A DNA stretch of 64,000 nt from Candidatus Pantoea varia (lineage in GTDB: Bacteria > Pseudomonadota > Gammaproteobacteria > Enterobacterales > Enterobacteriaceae), in assembly GCF_900115075.1 (NCBI RefSeq), contig NZ_FOVG01000006.1, positions 124,001 to 188,000 on the forward strand, read 5' to 3'. The position numbers and the translations under genes are program-made. Within the stretch, counting starts at the first letter, position 1, and each line of letters begins with the position of its first letter. This document shows positions 1 to 8,908 of this stretch, one piece after another. Under the pieces are notes generated by a model, which searched no databases, had not been told where the DNA came from, and worked only from the letters and a program-made list of their open reading frames with translations.

Positions 1-1
1 A

Positions 2-130
2 TGGTCTTCCGTGGTTCTGGCAAAAGTGGATGGCAAGCTGGTGACACTGCAGATTACGCTGCCAGGCGATAATCAGCAGCAGGCGCAGAGCGATGCGGAC
101 AACATTGTGAAAAGCATTACGCTGAAGTAA
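2..130 (+). CDS. dcrB: DcrB, C-terminal 42 residues (5' end outside window)
   Basis: The open frame enters from the left edge and stops at 128-130. The visible tail (SSVVLAKVDGKLVTLQITLP and onward) lines up residue by residue with the C-terminus of E. coli DcrB ([20 protein letters not shown]). DcrB is a periplasmic/inner-membrane lipoprotein first identified through phage C1/C6 adsorption. Its neighbour in E. coli is yhhS; here the whole iol cluster lies between the two. Only the tail is visible, so nothing can be said about the lipobox. Confidence 0.85.
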   Translation, partial: WSSVVLAKVDGKLVTLQITLPGDNQQQAQSDADNIVKSITLK

Positions 131-136
131 AACAAA

Positions 137-165
137 AGGCTGGCTTCCCGCAGGGAAGCCAGCCT
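137..165 (-). terminator. Strong hairpin terminator between dcrB and iolE
   Basis: A perfect 13-bp stem (137-149 with 153-165) closes a 3-nt loop. On the minus strand the stem is followed by a T-rich run (TTTTGTTTT), so it fits best as the terminator of the iolDGE operon. On the plus strand the tail is weaker, but it could also end dcrB transcripts. Confidence 0.8.
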
Positions 166-179
166 GTGTTCAGAGTCCG

Positions 180-1076
180 TTATAAACCTGTATTTTCGCG
201 AATATATTTCCGCGCTTTCACCGCATATTCAAATGGATTGGCCAGCGCCGGATCCTGCTCCGCTTCCACCACCATCCAGCCTTTGTAGCCATAATCATCC
301 AGGATTTTAAACACCGGTTTGAAGTCGATCACGCCATCGCCCGGCACGGTAAAGGTGCCCTTTTTAACGCCTTCCAGGAACGAGAGATGATTCTCACGTA
401 CCTCGGCGACCACCTCATCACGCACATCCTTGAGATGAACGTGGAAGATGCGCGGCAGATATTTTTCCAGTACCGCCAGCATCTTCTGCTGGGAGCCTTC
501 GGAGTAGTAGACGTGGCCGGTGTCATAGAGCAAACCCACCTGCTCGTCGGTCATCGCCATAAACCGGTCGATCTCTTCAGTGGTCTGAATGCCGGTGCCC
601 ATATGGTGATGCAGCGTCACGCGCATCCCCTTCTCCCCTGCGATGCGGGCCAGTTCGTTGTAACCCTCTGCGGTTAAACGCCACTCTTCATCACTGAAAA
701 TCGCTTTCTCTTCAAACACCGCAAGCCCGGTGCCCTGAATACTTTTACTCTGCTCTGAACAGCCAATCACCCGCGCACCCATCGCATGCAGGAAGTTCAT
801 ATGCTCGATGAACTGTTCGATGGTTTTCTCTTTGTCGCCGTTGGCAAAAAAGGTGCTGAACCAGGCGTTGCAGATTTCAATGCCGCGAATGTCGAGCATC
901 GGTTTCAGAATCGCCGGATCGCGCGGGTATTTGCTGCCCACTTCGCTGCCAGTAAAGCCAGCCAGCGCCATCTCACTGACGGTCTGCTGGAAGGTATTCT
1001 CACTGCCGAGATCCGGCATGTCATCGTTGGTCCAGCCGATTGGCGCGATCGCCAGTTTTACGTTCTCTTTGTTCAT
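180..1076 (-). CDS. iolE: IolE, myo-inosose-2 dehydratase
   Basis: Dehydrates 2-keto-myo-inositol (scyllo-inosose) to 3D-trihydroxycyclohexane-1,2-dione, the second step of inositol breakdown, in the cytoplasm. This is a xylose-isomerase-like TIM barrel of 298 residues. Family motifs are visible: [10 protein letters not shown] near the N-terminus, [36 protein letters not shown] and a C-terminal VVEAEQDP carrying metal and substrate ligands. I chose the ATG at 1076 (MNKENVKL) over an upstream start because the extra 12 residues are arginine/proline-rich and absent from the family. A GGGAA/AAGAAG stretch precedes it. It is the last gene of iolD-iolG-iolE, starting about 50 bp after iolG. Confidence 0.93.
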   Translation of the reverse strand: MNKENVKLAIAPIGWTNDDMPDLGSENTFQQTVSEMALAGFTGSEVGSKYPRDPAILKPMLDIRGIEICNAWFSTFFANGDKEKTIEQFIEHMNFLHAMGARVIGCSEQSKSIQGTGLAVFEEKAIFSDEEWRLTAEGYNELARIAGEKGMRVTLHHHMGTGIQTTEEIDRFMAMTDEQVGLLYDTGHVYYSEGSQQKMLAVLEKYLPRIFHVHLKDVRDEVVAEVRENHLSFLEGVKKGTFTVPGDGVIDFKPVFKILDDYGYKGWMVVEAEQDPALANPFEYAVKARKYIRENTGL

Positions 1077-1123
1077 CTTCTTATTCCCAGGCGGAGAGCG
1101 GCCAGGCCGCATAGAGAGCTGAA

Positions 1124-2134
1124 TCAGTTATAAAAAGCAGGACGCGGAGGCATCTCTACCGGCTCAATCGCACCACTGTTCTGCGCTTTGATACAGGCAT
1201 CGGCGGCCACTGAAGCGGCAAAGCCATCCCAGGCAGAAGGTCCGGTAAGCTGGCCCGCTTTGATGTCGTTGATAAACGCCTGCAGCTCAACGTCATACGC
1301 CTCGATAAAGCGATCTTTCCAGTCCACCAGAATGGTGTTCGACAGACGGGCATCTTTGCGCAGCTGCACTGAAGATGGCTCTGGCAGGCGGGCAATGCCC
1401 TCTTCACCGACCACTTCACACTGAATGTCATAGCCGTAAGCGCAGTTAACGAAGATCTCGACGTCGATGCGTACCCCTTTATGGGTTTCGAACAATACGA
1501 TCTGCGGGTCTTTCAGCTGACCATGCGACTTTGACGTCACGCGCGGGAAGATCACCTGCACCGTTTTATAGTCGTCGTTTGTCAGCCAGCGCAGCACATC
1601 CAGCTCGTGGATCAGGGTGTTGGTGATTGCCATCGGCGTGGTGTAGTTCTCTGGCACGGTCGGGTTACGGTGCGCGCAGTGCAGCATCAGCGGCTCCCCG
1701 ATATCGCCATCGGTGATCACTTTTTTCAGGGCGCGATAGCCCGCATCGTAAGGACGCATAAAGCCAACCTGCACCAGACGTTTACCCGCCTGAATCTCGG
1801 CATCCACCACCCGGCGGCAGCCCTCGGCGCTCATCGCCAGTGGCTTCTCACAGAAGACCGGTTTACCGGCGGCAATCGCCGCTAAGGTGAACTCTTCATG
1901 AGTCGGATCCCATGAGGTGACCAGCACCGCATCGACGTTGGGTGACTGAATCACATCGTGGCCATTTTCGAATACCTCCGCCTCAATGTTCAGGCGTTGC
2001 AGTGCGGCACGCGCGCCTTCGACATTGATGTCAGAGACGGCAACCACCTGGGCACCCTGCAGCACATGGCTGCAGCGGCGAATATGTTCCTGACCAATTG
2101 CACCTGTACCGATGACGCCAAGTTTCAAAGTCAT
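1124..2134 (-). CDS. iolG: IolG, myo-inositol 2-dehydrogenase
   Basis: NAD-dependent oxidation of myo-inositol to scyllo-inosose, the entry step of the pathway. Gfo/Idh/MocA family, 336 residues. The Rossmann motif GTGAIG is at residues 9-14. The family EKP motif is at 96-98, so Lys97 is present, and His176 lies in TLIHELDV. By the same alignment, residue 172 is Asn where B. subtilis IolG has the catalytic Asp; this is visible in the codon AAC and is listed as a finding. The start has a good AGGTG ribosome site five bases upstream. Middle gene of the iolDGE operon, about 60 bp downstream of iolD. Confidence 0.93.
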   Translation of the reverse strand: MTLKLGVIGTGAIGQEHIRRCSHVLQGAQVVAVSDINVEGARAALQRLNIEAEVFENGHDVIQSPNVDAVLVTSWDPTHEEFTLAAIAAGKPVFCEKPLAMSAEGCRRVVDAEIQAGKRLVQVGFMRPYDAGYRALKKVITDGDIGEPLMLHCAHRNPTVPENYTTPMAITNTLIHELDVLRWLTNDDYKTVQVIFPRVTSKSHGQLKDPQIVLFETHKGVRIDVEIFVNCAYGYDIQCEVVGEEGIARLPEPSSVQLRKDARLSNTILVDWKDRFIEAYDVELQAFINDIKAGQLTGPSAWDGFAASVAADACIKAQNSGAIEPVEMPPRPAFYN

Positions 2135-2196
2135 AATTACACCTGTGTAGGGTTCGTACGGAGAAGAGGAAAACGGGCCGCAGCACGGCCCGGAAA

Positions 2197-4137
2197 TTAA
2201 TATTTGCGCGCCTGATCCAGATGGCTGTTGAGCTTCTCCGCCACCGCCTGAGCACGTTCAGTTTTCGAGGCCTGCGCCACGCCGACATGCCACCAGCTGA
2301 AATATTTGTGGATCATGGTTTTTGGCAGCACTTTGATGTCGATAAGGGTGGAAACCGTCTGGGTACGCGCATCTGCCAGCGCCGCTTTGAGCTGCTCAAG
2401 CGTGGTGACGCGATAGGTTTTGCAGCCATAACCGGCAGCAATCCCGGCGAAATCGACCGGGATAAAACCGCCATCCAGCTTGCCGCCTTCCGGATTACGG
2501 AAGCGGAACTCGGTGGTAAAGCTGTCCATGCCGTGTTCCATCTGCAGGTTATTGATGCAGCCGTTAGTCATGTTATCCAGCAGCACCACGTTGATCTTCG
2601 CCCCTTCCTGAATTGAGGTGACCAGCTCTGAGTGCAGCATCATAAAGGAGCCATCACCGACCAGCGCATAGACCTCACGCTGTGGCTGCGCCAGCTTCAC
2701 ACCCAGCGCGGCATTCACTTCATACCCCATGCAGGAGTAGCCATATTCGACGTGGTAGGCGTTGTAATCTTTCGTGCGCCAGACGCGCTGCAGGTCGCCC
2801 GGCAGACTGCCCGCCGCCGCGACGACCACCGCGTCTTTAGGCAGCTGCTCGTTTAAGGTACCGAGCACGCTGCTTTGCGTCAGCAGCGACTGAGTCAGGC
2901 GATTGAATTCAGCGAACACCGCTTCGCGGTCGAGATGGTCAGCAATCTCCGGCACAAAGTCGCCATCGTGATATTCCACCTGATAGACGCGCTGCGTCTC
3001 TTTCAGCAGCTGGCTCTGCGCCTGCTCAATCTGATCGCCCCAGTCGTTGCTGTAGTGCTGTGAAGCCAGCGCGGCGGTGAGCGCGGTCAGGCCTTCGCGG
3101 GCATCGGCCAGCAGCTGTACGCCATCCAGCTTGTAGCTGTCGAAGTTGCTGACGTTAATGTTCAGGAAGCTGACATCGGGATGCTGGAAAATCCATTTCG
3201 ATGCGGTGGTGAAATCGGTGTAGCGGGTGCCAATGCCGATCACTAAATCGGCCTCTTTTGCCAGCAGGTTAGCGGCCAGACAGCCGGTTTCACCCACGCC
3301 GCCGACATTCAGCGGATGGTCAGAGACCAGCGTGCCTTTGCCCGCCTGCGTCTCGGCAAAGGGAATCTGATAGCGTTCAGCAAACTGGCGGAGCGCCTCG
3401 CCCGCTTCGGAGTATTTCACGCCGCCGCCGCAGATAATCATCGGCTTGCGCTTACGGTTAATCAGCGTCAGGGCATCTGCCAGCTGGGCCGCCACCGGAA
3501 GGCGGCGATCCAGACGGTGCACGCGTTTCTGGAAGAAGTAGTCCGGGTAATCCCAGGCTTCACCCTGCACATCCTGCGGAAGAGAGAGCGTGACCGCACC
3601 GGTTTCTGCCGGATCGGTCAGTACGCGCATGGCGTTGATACAGGCAGACATCAACTGCTCCGGGCGGCTAACGCGATCCCAGTATTTGCTGACGGCGCGG
3701 AAGGCGTCGTTGGTGCTGATGCTGAGATCGTAGCTCTGCTCAATCTGTTGCAGTACCGGATCGGGCTGGCGGGTAGCGAAAACGTCGCCGGGCAGCAGCA
3801 GCAGAGGAATTCGGTTAGCGGTCGCCGTGGCGGCGGCGGTGATCATATTAGCCGCACCAGGCCCCACGGATGAACTGCAGGCGATAATCTGACGACGCAG
3901 TGACTGGCGGGCAAAGCCGGTGGCAGCATGGGCCATGCCCTGCTCATTACGGCCCTGATAAACCATCAGATCGCCGCTATCCTGTTCCAGCGCCTGGCCC
4001 AGCCCCAGCACGTTACCATGTCCGAAGATCGCGAAGATGCCTTTGACGAACTTCGTTTCAACGCCATCGACATCAATGAATTGATTATCAAGAAATTTAA
4101 CCAGCGCCTGTGCCGTGGTGAGTCTGATAGTGCCCAT
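2197..4137 (-). CDS. iolD: IolD, 3D-(3,5/4)-trihydroxycyclohexane-1,2-dione hydrolase
   Basis: Thiamine-diphosphate-dependent ring-opening enzyme that converts trihydroxycyclohexane-dione to 5-deoxy-D-glucuronate. 646 residues, the usual length. The acetolactate-synthase-like three-domain layout is clear: an N-terminal pyrimidine-binding domain ([15 protein letters not shown]), a central domain ([12 protein letters not shown]) and a C-terminal pyrophosphate domain. The ThDP/Mg motif starts with GDG at about 494-496 and ends with the NMTNGCIN stretch about 28 residues later. The ATG is preceded by AAGGAAG. First gene of the minus-strand operon, reading away from iolC across a 545-bp control region. 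Confidence 0.94.
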   Translation of the reverse strand: MGTIRLTTAQALVKFLDNQFIDVDGVETKFVKGIFAIFGHGNVLGLGQALEQDSGDLMVYQGRNEQGMAHAATGFARQSLRRQIIACSSSVGPGAANMITAAATATANRIPLLLLPGDVFATRQPDPVLQQIEQSYDLSISTNDAFRAVSKYWDRVSRPEQLMSACINAMRVLTDPAETGAVTLSLPQDVQGEAWDYPDYFFQKRVHRLDRRLPVAAQLADALTLINRKRKPMIICGGGVKYSEAGEALRQFAERYQIPFAETQAGKGTLVSDHPLNVGGVGETGCLAANLLAKEADLVIGIGTRYTDFTTASKWIFQHPDVSFLNINVSNFDSYKLDGVQLLADAREGLTALTAALASQHYSNDWGDQIEQAQSQLLKETQRVYQVEYHDGDFVPEIADHLDREAVFAEFNRLTQSLLTQSSVLGTLNEQLPKDAVVVAAAGSLPGDLQRVWRTKDYNAYHVEYGYSCMGYEVNAALGVKLAQPQREVYALVGDGSFMMLHSELVTSIQEGAKINVVLLDNMTNGCINNLQMEHGMDSFTTEFRFRNPEGGKLDGGFIPVDFAGIAAGYGCKTYRVTTLEQLKAALADARTQTVSTLIDIKVLPKTMIHKYFSWWHVGVAQASKTERAQAVAEKLNSHLDQARKY

Positions 4138-4682
4138 ATTCTTCCTTACATGCTGGTGGACCCCAACTTCCGCGACAGCGCGCCAGGCGCTGTCATCGGC
4201 GGAAAAGGCGACCGGAATAACTGAAACGTGAAGCGATTATAAACAAATATATTTTTCATAAAACACGATTACAGAAGAAACATTTCATTTTGCGAGTGAG
4301 ATCAAATTTAATGGCGGCGACAGGTCTGGCGGGCGATGGCAGAGGGGAAATCTGGAACGTTTAACAGAGAGTGGTGCATGATGAAAAAATTCATTTCAAT
4401 GCAGCAGCTTGCCTGACTGGCGTGCGGATTCCTGCGATCCCCTTCACAACCCTGACACACCGCACATCGCGATGGCAGAGACCGTGCAGGCGGACGACAA
4501 TCAGGAGTTTTACCTGGTTCACAAAATTGCGATGGATATTTCATTTCGTGTTGAATATGGAATTTTTATTCCTCATACTCCCCTCATAGCCAGTCAGACA
4601 CCTACAGACCCGGACGCAGAGCGCACCTGGTGTCGGTCTTTTCGCCCGCCAGCTCTGCTAATCACAGAAGGAAACCACAGGT
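4138..4682. promoter_or_regulatory. Divergent iolD/iolC control region
   Basis: A 545-bp gene-free interval that must carry promoters for both iolDGE (leftward) and iolC (rightward). It is AT-rich close to iolD. It holds two ATTTCAT heptamers (4282-4288, 4538-4544), a perfect ATGAA-N4-TTCAT inverted repeat (4381-4394) and a GGAA-N6-TTCC palindrome (4559-4572). A 12-codon reading frame (MMKKFISMQQLA, 4378-4416) is present, but nothing beyond its start supports it as a leader peptide. Exact -35/-10 elements could not be fixed by eye. Confidence 0.6.
4559..4572. promoter_or_regulatory. Candidate IolR operator GGAA-N6-TTCC
   Basis: The sequence GGAATTTTTATTCC is a perfect palindrome in its outer four bases on each side. 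From memory, GGAA-N6-TTCC is the motif described for the RpiR-type IolR of rhizobia. An IolR of the same family is encoded 2.5 kb downstream, so this is a good operator candidate. It lies 110 bp upstream of the iolC start. Confidence 0.5.
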
Positions 4683-6596
4683 ATGAGTACACAACAGAAG
4701 CCGCTTGATGTGATTTGTATCGGGCGCATCGCCGTTGATTTTTATGGCCAGCAAATTGGAGCGCGACTGGAAGATGTCACCTCATTTGCGAAATATCTGG
4801 GCGGATCGTCGGGCAACGTCGCCTATGGGACTGCGATTCAGGGGCTGAAATCAGCGATGCTGGCGCGGGTGGGTGATGAGCATAATGGTCGCTTTCTGCG
4901 TGAAGCGTTACAGCGCGTGGGCTGTAACACCGATGCGCTGATTACCGATGCCAACCGCCTGACGGGCATGGTGATCCTTGGGATTAAAGATGAAGAGACT
5001 TTTCCGCTGATTTTCTACCGTGATAACTGCGCTGACATGGGGCTGGTGCCGGAAGATATCGATGAAACCTTTATTGCCTCTGCCAGAGCGGTAGCGGTGA
5101 CCGGTACGCACTTATCGCATCCGCAGACCCGTGAAGCGGTACTGAAAGCGCTGGATATCGCCCGCCGTAACGGCCTGCGCACGGCGCTGGATATCGATTA
5201 CCGCCCGGTGTTGTGGGGACTAACCTCTTTGGGTGACGGTGAAACGCGTTTCATTGAGTCGTCTCAGGTCACGCAGCAGTTGCAGGAAGTGGTGCACTAT
5301 TTCGATTTGATCGTCGGCACCGAAGAGGAGTTTCATATTGCCGGTGGCAGCACTGATACCCTGACCGCCCTGAAGAACGTACGTAAAGCAAGCCAGGCAA
5401 CGCTGGTCTGCAAACGCGGTCCGCTGGGTTGCGTGGTGTTTGAAGGTGATATACCGGATAGCTGGGAAGAGACTCAGTTGCACACCGGCGTGCGCGTCGA
5501 GGTTCTCAATGTGCTGGGCGCAGGCGATGCCTTTATGTCTGGTCTGCTGCGCGGCTGGCTGAATGATGAAGGCTGGGAGCAGGCGTGCCGTTACGCCAAC
5601 GCCTGCGGAGCGCTGGTGGTTTCACGCCACGGCTGTGCCCCTGCCATGCCAACCAAAGCGGAACTGGATGATTTCCTGAGCCGCGACAAAGAGGTGAAAC
5701 GTCCCGATCTCGACAGTCGTCTGAATCACCTGCACCGCGTGACCACCCGCAAGCAGGAGTGGCCGGAGCTGAATGTCTTCGCCTTTGATCATCGTAAACA
5801 GCTGGCCGACATGGCGCAGGAAGCGGGTGTTGACGAGAGCCGCATTCCGCAGCTTAAACTGCTGCTGCTTGAAGCCGCTCAGCAGGCTGCCAGAGAGGCG
5901 GGATTAGAGAATAAGAGCGGCATTCTGGCGGATACGACCTATGGTCAGAAAGCGCTGAATGCTATTACCGGTAAGAACTGGTGGATTGGCCGCCCGATTG
6001 AGCTTCCCAGCTCACGTCCGCTGCGCCTTGAGCATGGCAATATTGGCTCGCAGCTGATCGACTGGCCCGCCGAGCACGTAGTGAAATGTCTGGTCTTCTA
6101 TCATCCTCATGACAGTGCTGAACTGCGTAAAGAGCAGGATGATGTGGTGCTCGACGTCTGGAAAGGCTGTAATAAAAGCGGTCATGAACTGTTGCTGGAA
6201 GTGATTCTGCCCGAGAGTAATCCGGATAAGAACGAAGCCTATTACCTTGATATGCTGACTCATTTCTACAGTCTGGGCATCCAGCCTGACTGGTGGAAAC
6301 TGCCACCGCTGTCGGCGGAGAACTGGCAGGCGATAAGCACGCTGATTGAGCAGCAGGATCCCCACTGTCGCGGCATTCTGTTACTCGGTCTGGATGCGCC
6401 CGAAGAGAAGCTTAAAGCGGGCTTCGCTGCGGCAGCCAAAGCGCCATGGGTAAAAGGCTTTGCAGTGGGTCGCACTATCTTTGGTCAGCCTTCGCGCCAG
6501 TGGTTGCAGGGTGAACTGGACGATCAGGCGCTGATTGAGACCGTAAAAGGCAACTATCTGCGACTGATTGAGTACTGGCGCGCTGCCCGCGCGTGA
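4683..6596 (+). CDS. iolC: IolC, 5-dehydro-2-deoxygluconokinase fused to a DUF2090 domain
   Basis: The N-terminal half (about 1-325) is a PfkB/ribokinase-family sugar kinase. GGSSGNVAYG at 40-49 binds substrate, and the PfkB signature GAGDAF (279-284) carries catalytic Asp282. It phosphorylates 2-deoxy-5-keto-gluconate. The C-terminal half (about 330-637, starting near LNVFAFDHRKQL) is DUF2090, a TIM-barrel domain that looks like class I aldolases. It is commonly fused to IolC in proteobacteria and may supply the missing IolJ aldolase step (inference: no separate iolJ is seen in the window). 637 residues, normal for the fused form. Start at ATG with AGAAGGAAACC upstream. Monocistronic, followed by a long structured intergenic region. 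Confidence 0.93.
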   Translation: MSTQQKPLDVICIGRIAVDFYGQQIGARLEDVTSFAKYLGGSSGNVAYGTAIQGLKSAMLARVGDEHNGRFLREALQRVGCNTDALITDANRLTGMVILGIKDEETFPLIFYRDNCADMGLVPEDIDETFIASARAVAVTGTHLSHPQTREAVLKALDIARRNGLRTALDIDYRPVLWGLTSLGDGETRFIESSQVTQQLQEVVHYFDLIVGTEEEFHIAGGSTDTLTALKNVRKASQATLVCKRGPLGCVVFEGDIPDSWEETQLHTGVRVEVLNVLGAGDAFMSGLLRGWLNDEGWEQACRYANACGALVVSRHGCAPAMPTKAELDDFLSRDKEVKRPDLDSRLNHLHRVTTRKQEWPELNVFAFDHRKQLADMAQEAGVDESRIPQLKLLLLEAAQQAAREAGLENKSGILADTTYGQKALNAITGKNWWIGRPIELPSSRPLRLEHGNIGSQLIDWPAEHVVKCLVFYHPHDSAELRKEQDDVVLDVWKGCNKSGHELLLEVILPESNPDKNEAYYLDMLTHFYSLGIQPDWWKLPPLSAENWQAISTLIEQQDPHCRGILLLGLDAPEEKLKAGFAAAAKAPWVKGFAVGRTIFGQPSRQWLQGELDDQALIETVKGNYLRLIEYWRAARA

Positions 6597-6636
6597 TTTC
6601 ATGCTCTGCCAGACGCCGCTTTGATAAAGTGCAGAC

Positions 6637-6745
6637 GCAGGGAACACGGTCAGATCGGAAAGACGCAAAAGCCGCCATCCATGGCATGCTCGGCCCGCAC
6701 CATCCTTGGTGCGGGACGCTTTCCTCTTCTGACCGTGTTCCCTGC
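6637..6745. repeat. Nested inverted-repeat element downstream of iolC
   Basis: Two 18-nt arms (6637-6654 and 6728-6745) are perfect inverted copies, and similarity continues inward through a GGAAAG block. They enclose a second perfect 9-bp hairpin (CCCGCACCA/TGGTGCGGG, 6694-6715) and a small GCCAT/ATGGC repeat (6674-6685). The inner hairpin is followed by a pyrimidine-rich run and could terminate iolC. The outer arms go beyond what a terminator needs. I do not recognise it as ERIC or REP. It may be a miniature palindromic repeat family. Confidence 0.65.
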
Positions 6746-7039
6746 TCGTTTAGCTAATGTGTTGCTGCCAGACCCGATTTTTCAGCAATCTGCAGCCATT
6801 CCAGGTTGGATGGCATTTTTACTCGCTACGCTCTTCTCCCCCACCGAAATTCAACGCCGGTTTTCACACTGTCATTGCCCGCGAAAAAGCAGGCCTGAGG
6901 CACTAAAGCTAATCTGTGAACCATTTCATAAAGCCATGAAATAAACCGCGTCGTTGACGCAAAGAAATGAAATTTTCCATCCATCTGATACTATAGCGCT
7001 CATTATGCAGCCATTATTCTAATTATACGGGCAGAAGTG
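6746..7039 (+). promoter_or_regulatory. iolR upstream region with ATTTCAT operator repeats
   Basis: Contains a perfect inverted repeat ATTTCAT-N6-ATGAAAT (6923-6929 with 6936-6942). A further ATGAAAT copy lies at 6967-6973, within 70 bp of the iolR start. The same heptamer occurs before iolI and in the iolD/iolC interval, pointing to autoregulation by IolR (inference). Apart from these repeats, nothing coding is seen. Confidence 0.55.
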
Positions 7040-7888
7040 ATGAACAATAATCCCACCCAACTTTCTCTCTTGCAGGACGATATTCGTCGCCGCTATGAAA
7101 CACTGAGCAAGCGTCTTAAACAGGTTGCGCGCTACATCCTTGATAACAGTAACAGTATTGCTTTCGATACCGTCGCCTCGATTGCCCAGCAGGCCGATGT
7201 GCCGCCGTCGACGCTGATCCGTTTTGCGAATGCGTTTGGCTTCAGCGGTTTCAACGAAATGAAACAGGTTTTTCGTCAGCACCTGATGGAAGAGACGGTA
7301 AACTATACCGAGCGTGCTCGCCTGTTTCGTCAGACCTCAACGGACGACAGCGCCAGTGCGCCTGAAAGTCCGGCGGAGATCCTCAACGTCTTTACTATGG
7401 TGAACAGCCAGGCGCTGCAGCAGCTGGCGATGCAGGTTAATCCTGAGCAGCTGAACAAAGCGGTGAAACTGCTCAATGAGGCTGAGAACATCTATGTGAT
7501 CGGCCTGCGTCGCTCTTTCAGCGTCGCCTCCTATCTGGTCTACGCGCTGCGTCACCTGGAACGTCGGGCTTTTCTGATTGATGGCCTGGGCGGGATGTTT
7601 ACCGAGCAGCTCAGCCTGGTAAACCCGAAAGATGTGGTGATTGCGATCAGCTACTCGCCTTATGCGCGTGAAGCGGTCGAAGTGGTGGAAATGGGTGCCA
7701 AGCGTGGCGCGCATCAGATTGCTATTACCGACAGCCAGGTTAGTCCGCTGGCCGCTTTCAGCGATGTCTGCTTTGTGGTGCGTGAAGCGCAGGTCGATGG
7801 CTTCCGTTCGCAGGTTGCCTCACTCTGTCTGGCGCAGACGCTGGCGGTGTCACTGGCTCTGAACAACGCCGATAGTTCCGCTCAGTAA
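7040..7888 (+). CDS. iolR: IolR, RpiR-family repressor of inositol catabolism
   Basis: Transcription factor of 282 residues. The N-terminal HTH_6 domain covers about 10-85, with the RpiR helix-turn-helix around TVASIAQQADVPPSTLIRFA. A C-terminal SIS sugar-phosphate isomerase-like domain covers about 130-275 (YVIGLRRSFSVASYLVY; VVIAISYSPYAREAVEV), where an inositol-pathway intermediate probably binds. The family member in Salmonella and rhizobia represses iol genes. I took the ATG at 7040; a GTG directly before it is an alternative. It converges on iolB across a strong bidirectional terminator. Confidence 0.88.
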   Translation: MNNNPTQLSLLQDDIRRRYETLSKRLKQVARYILDNSNSIAFDTVASIAQQADVPPSTLIRFANAFGFSGFNEMKQVFRQHLMEETVNYTERARLFRQTSTDDSASAPESPAEILNVFTMVNSQALQQLAMQVNPEQLNKAVKLLNEAENIYVIGLRRSFSVASYLVYALRHLERRAFLIDGLGGMFTEQLSLVNPKDVVIAISYSPYAREAVEVVEMGAKRGAHQIAITDSQVSPLAAFSDVCFVVREAQVDGFRSQVASLCLAQTLAVSLALNNADSSAQ

Positions 7889-7905
7889 CCTGCGTTCCGC
7901 ACAGT

Positions 7906-7936
7906 AAAAAGGGCAGCCCAATCGGCTGCCCTTTTT
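7906..7936. terminator. Bidirectional terminator between iolR and iolB
   Basis: AAAAA then GGGCAGCC, a 5-nt loop, GGCTGCCC and TTTTT. The stem is perfect, with A and T runs on both sides, so it serves iolR on the plus strand and iolB on the minus strand. Confidence 0.92.
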
Positions 7937-7970
7937 GATGCTATGCACGCACTGATAAAACCGCAGTGAC

Positions 7971-8789
7971 TTACGCTTTGCGCGGATAGCTGTCGCTGTT
8001 CACCCAGGCGTGATCTTTCTCCCAGCTGAATTTCCACAGCCGCACCGGCCCCGCCATCACATTCAGATAGTAGTTGTTATAACCCGCCAGCGTCGCCACC
8101 GGATGATAGCCGCGCGGCACCATCACCACGTCGCGATTATAGGGTGCCATACAGACATCCAGTGAGCGGTCGTCGGTATAGACGCGCTGCATGGCAAAGC
8201 CAGGCTCGGGATCGAAACGGTGATAGTAGGTCTCTTCCAGGTAGGTTTCGTTTTCACTCTCCTCCTGGTCATGCTTATGGCTGGGATAAGAGCTGGTATC
8301 GCCCTCATTGGTATAGACCTCAACCACCAGCAGACTGTCAGCGGGTTCAGTGTCAGGCAGGATGTTATGTACCAGACGCTGGTTGCGCCCTTTTCCGCGA
8401 TGCTCAACGCCGACATCGGCTGGCGCAATCAGTCGCGCAGGCAGATTTCCCTGACCGGGCGCGTTACAGACTGCCAGCTCAAGATCGCTGTCAGCGTAAA
8501 CTTCCACTTCATCGTCATGCGGCACATAAACAGAATAGGGCGGCACGCGTTCAAATGGCGACATGCGCTTACCGATACCGGGAAACTCAGCATGGCGGGT
8601 TTTCACCGAGGCCAGCCCGGCCACCAGCACCAGACACAGCTCTTTGTCACCGCTGTTGAGGCGCAGGGTTTCCCCTTTCTTCAGCAGATAGGCATCAAAC
8701 CCGACATAACGCCAGCCAGCGCGCTCAGGCGTGACATGCTGAATACGACCCTGTGCGTCAGGGGCCTGTGCTTTCGACAGTAAAGACAT
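7971..8789 (-). CDS. iolB: IolB, 5-deoxy-glucuronate isomerase
   Basis: Isomerises 5-deoxy-D-glucuronate to 2-deoxy-5-keto-D-gluconate, the substrate of IolC. Double-stranded beta-helix (cupin) fold. Metal-ligand stretches are visible as SYPSHKHDQE and ETYLEETYYHRFDPEPGFAMQ, the signature region of the KduI/IolB family. 272 residues from the ATG at 8789 (MSLLSKAQ), which has a strong AGAGGAGG ribosome site six bases upstream; an upstream GTG/ATG would add an unsupported 14 residues. It lies 119 bp downstream of iolA on the same strand and is probably co-transcribed with it. Confidence 0.92.
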   Translation of the reverse strand: MSLLSKAQAPDAQGRIQHVTPERAGWRYVGFDAYLLKKGETLRLNSGDKELCLVLVAGLASVKTRHAEFPGIGKRMSPFERVPPYSVYVPHDDEVEVYADSDLELAVCNAPGQGNLPARLIAPADVGVEHRGKGRNQRLVHNILPDTEPADSLLVVEVYTNEGDTSSYPSHKHDQEESENETYLEETYYHRFDPEPGFAMQRVYTDDRSLDVCMAPYNRDVVMVPRGYHPVATLAGYNNYYLNVMAGPVRLWKFSWEKDHAWVNSDSYPRKA

Positions 8790-8908
8790 CCTGATCCTCC
8801 TCTCTGTCACGATTAACACGGCGAGAGTCATGCGGGCACAATACCAGCGAACAAAGCGACCGGCAGACTATCCTGCCGGCCGCACACCGTGATCGACGTT
8901 TAAATGAA

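Noticed and set aside
4378..4416. 12-codon frame MMKKFISMQQLA in the iolD/iolC interval as a leader peptide
   Set aside because: Too short to judge, no attenuator hairpin follows it, and it overlaps a more plausible operator repeat.
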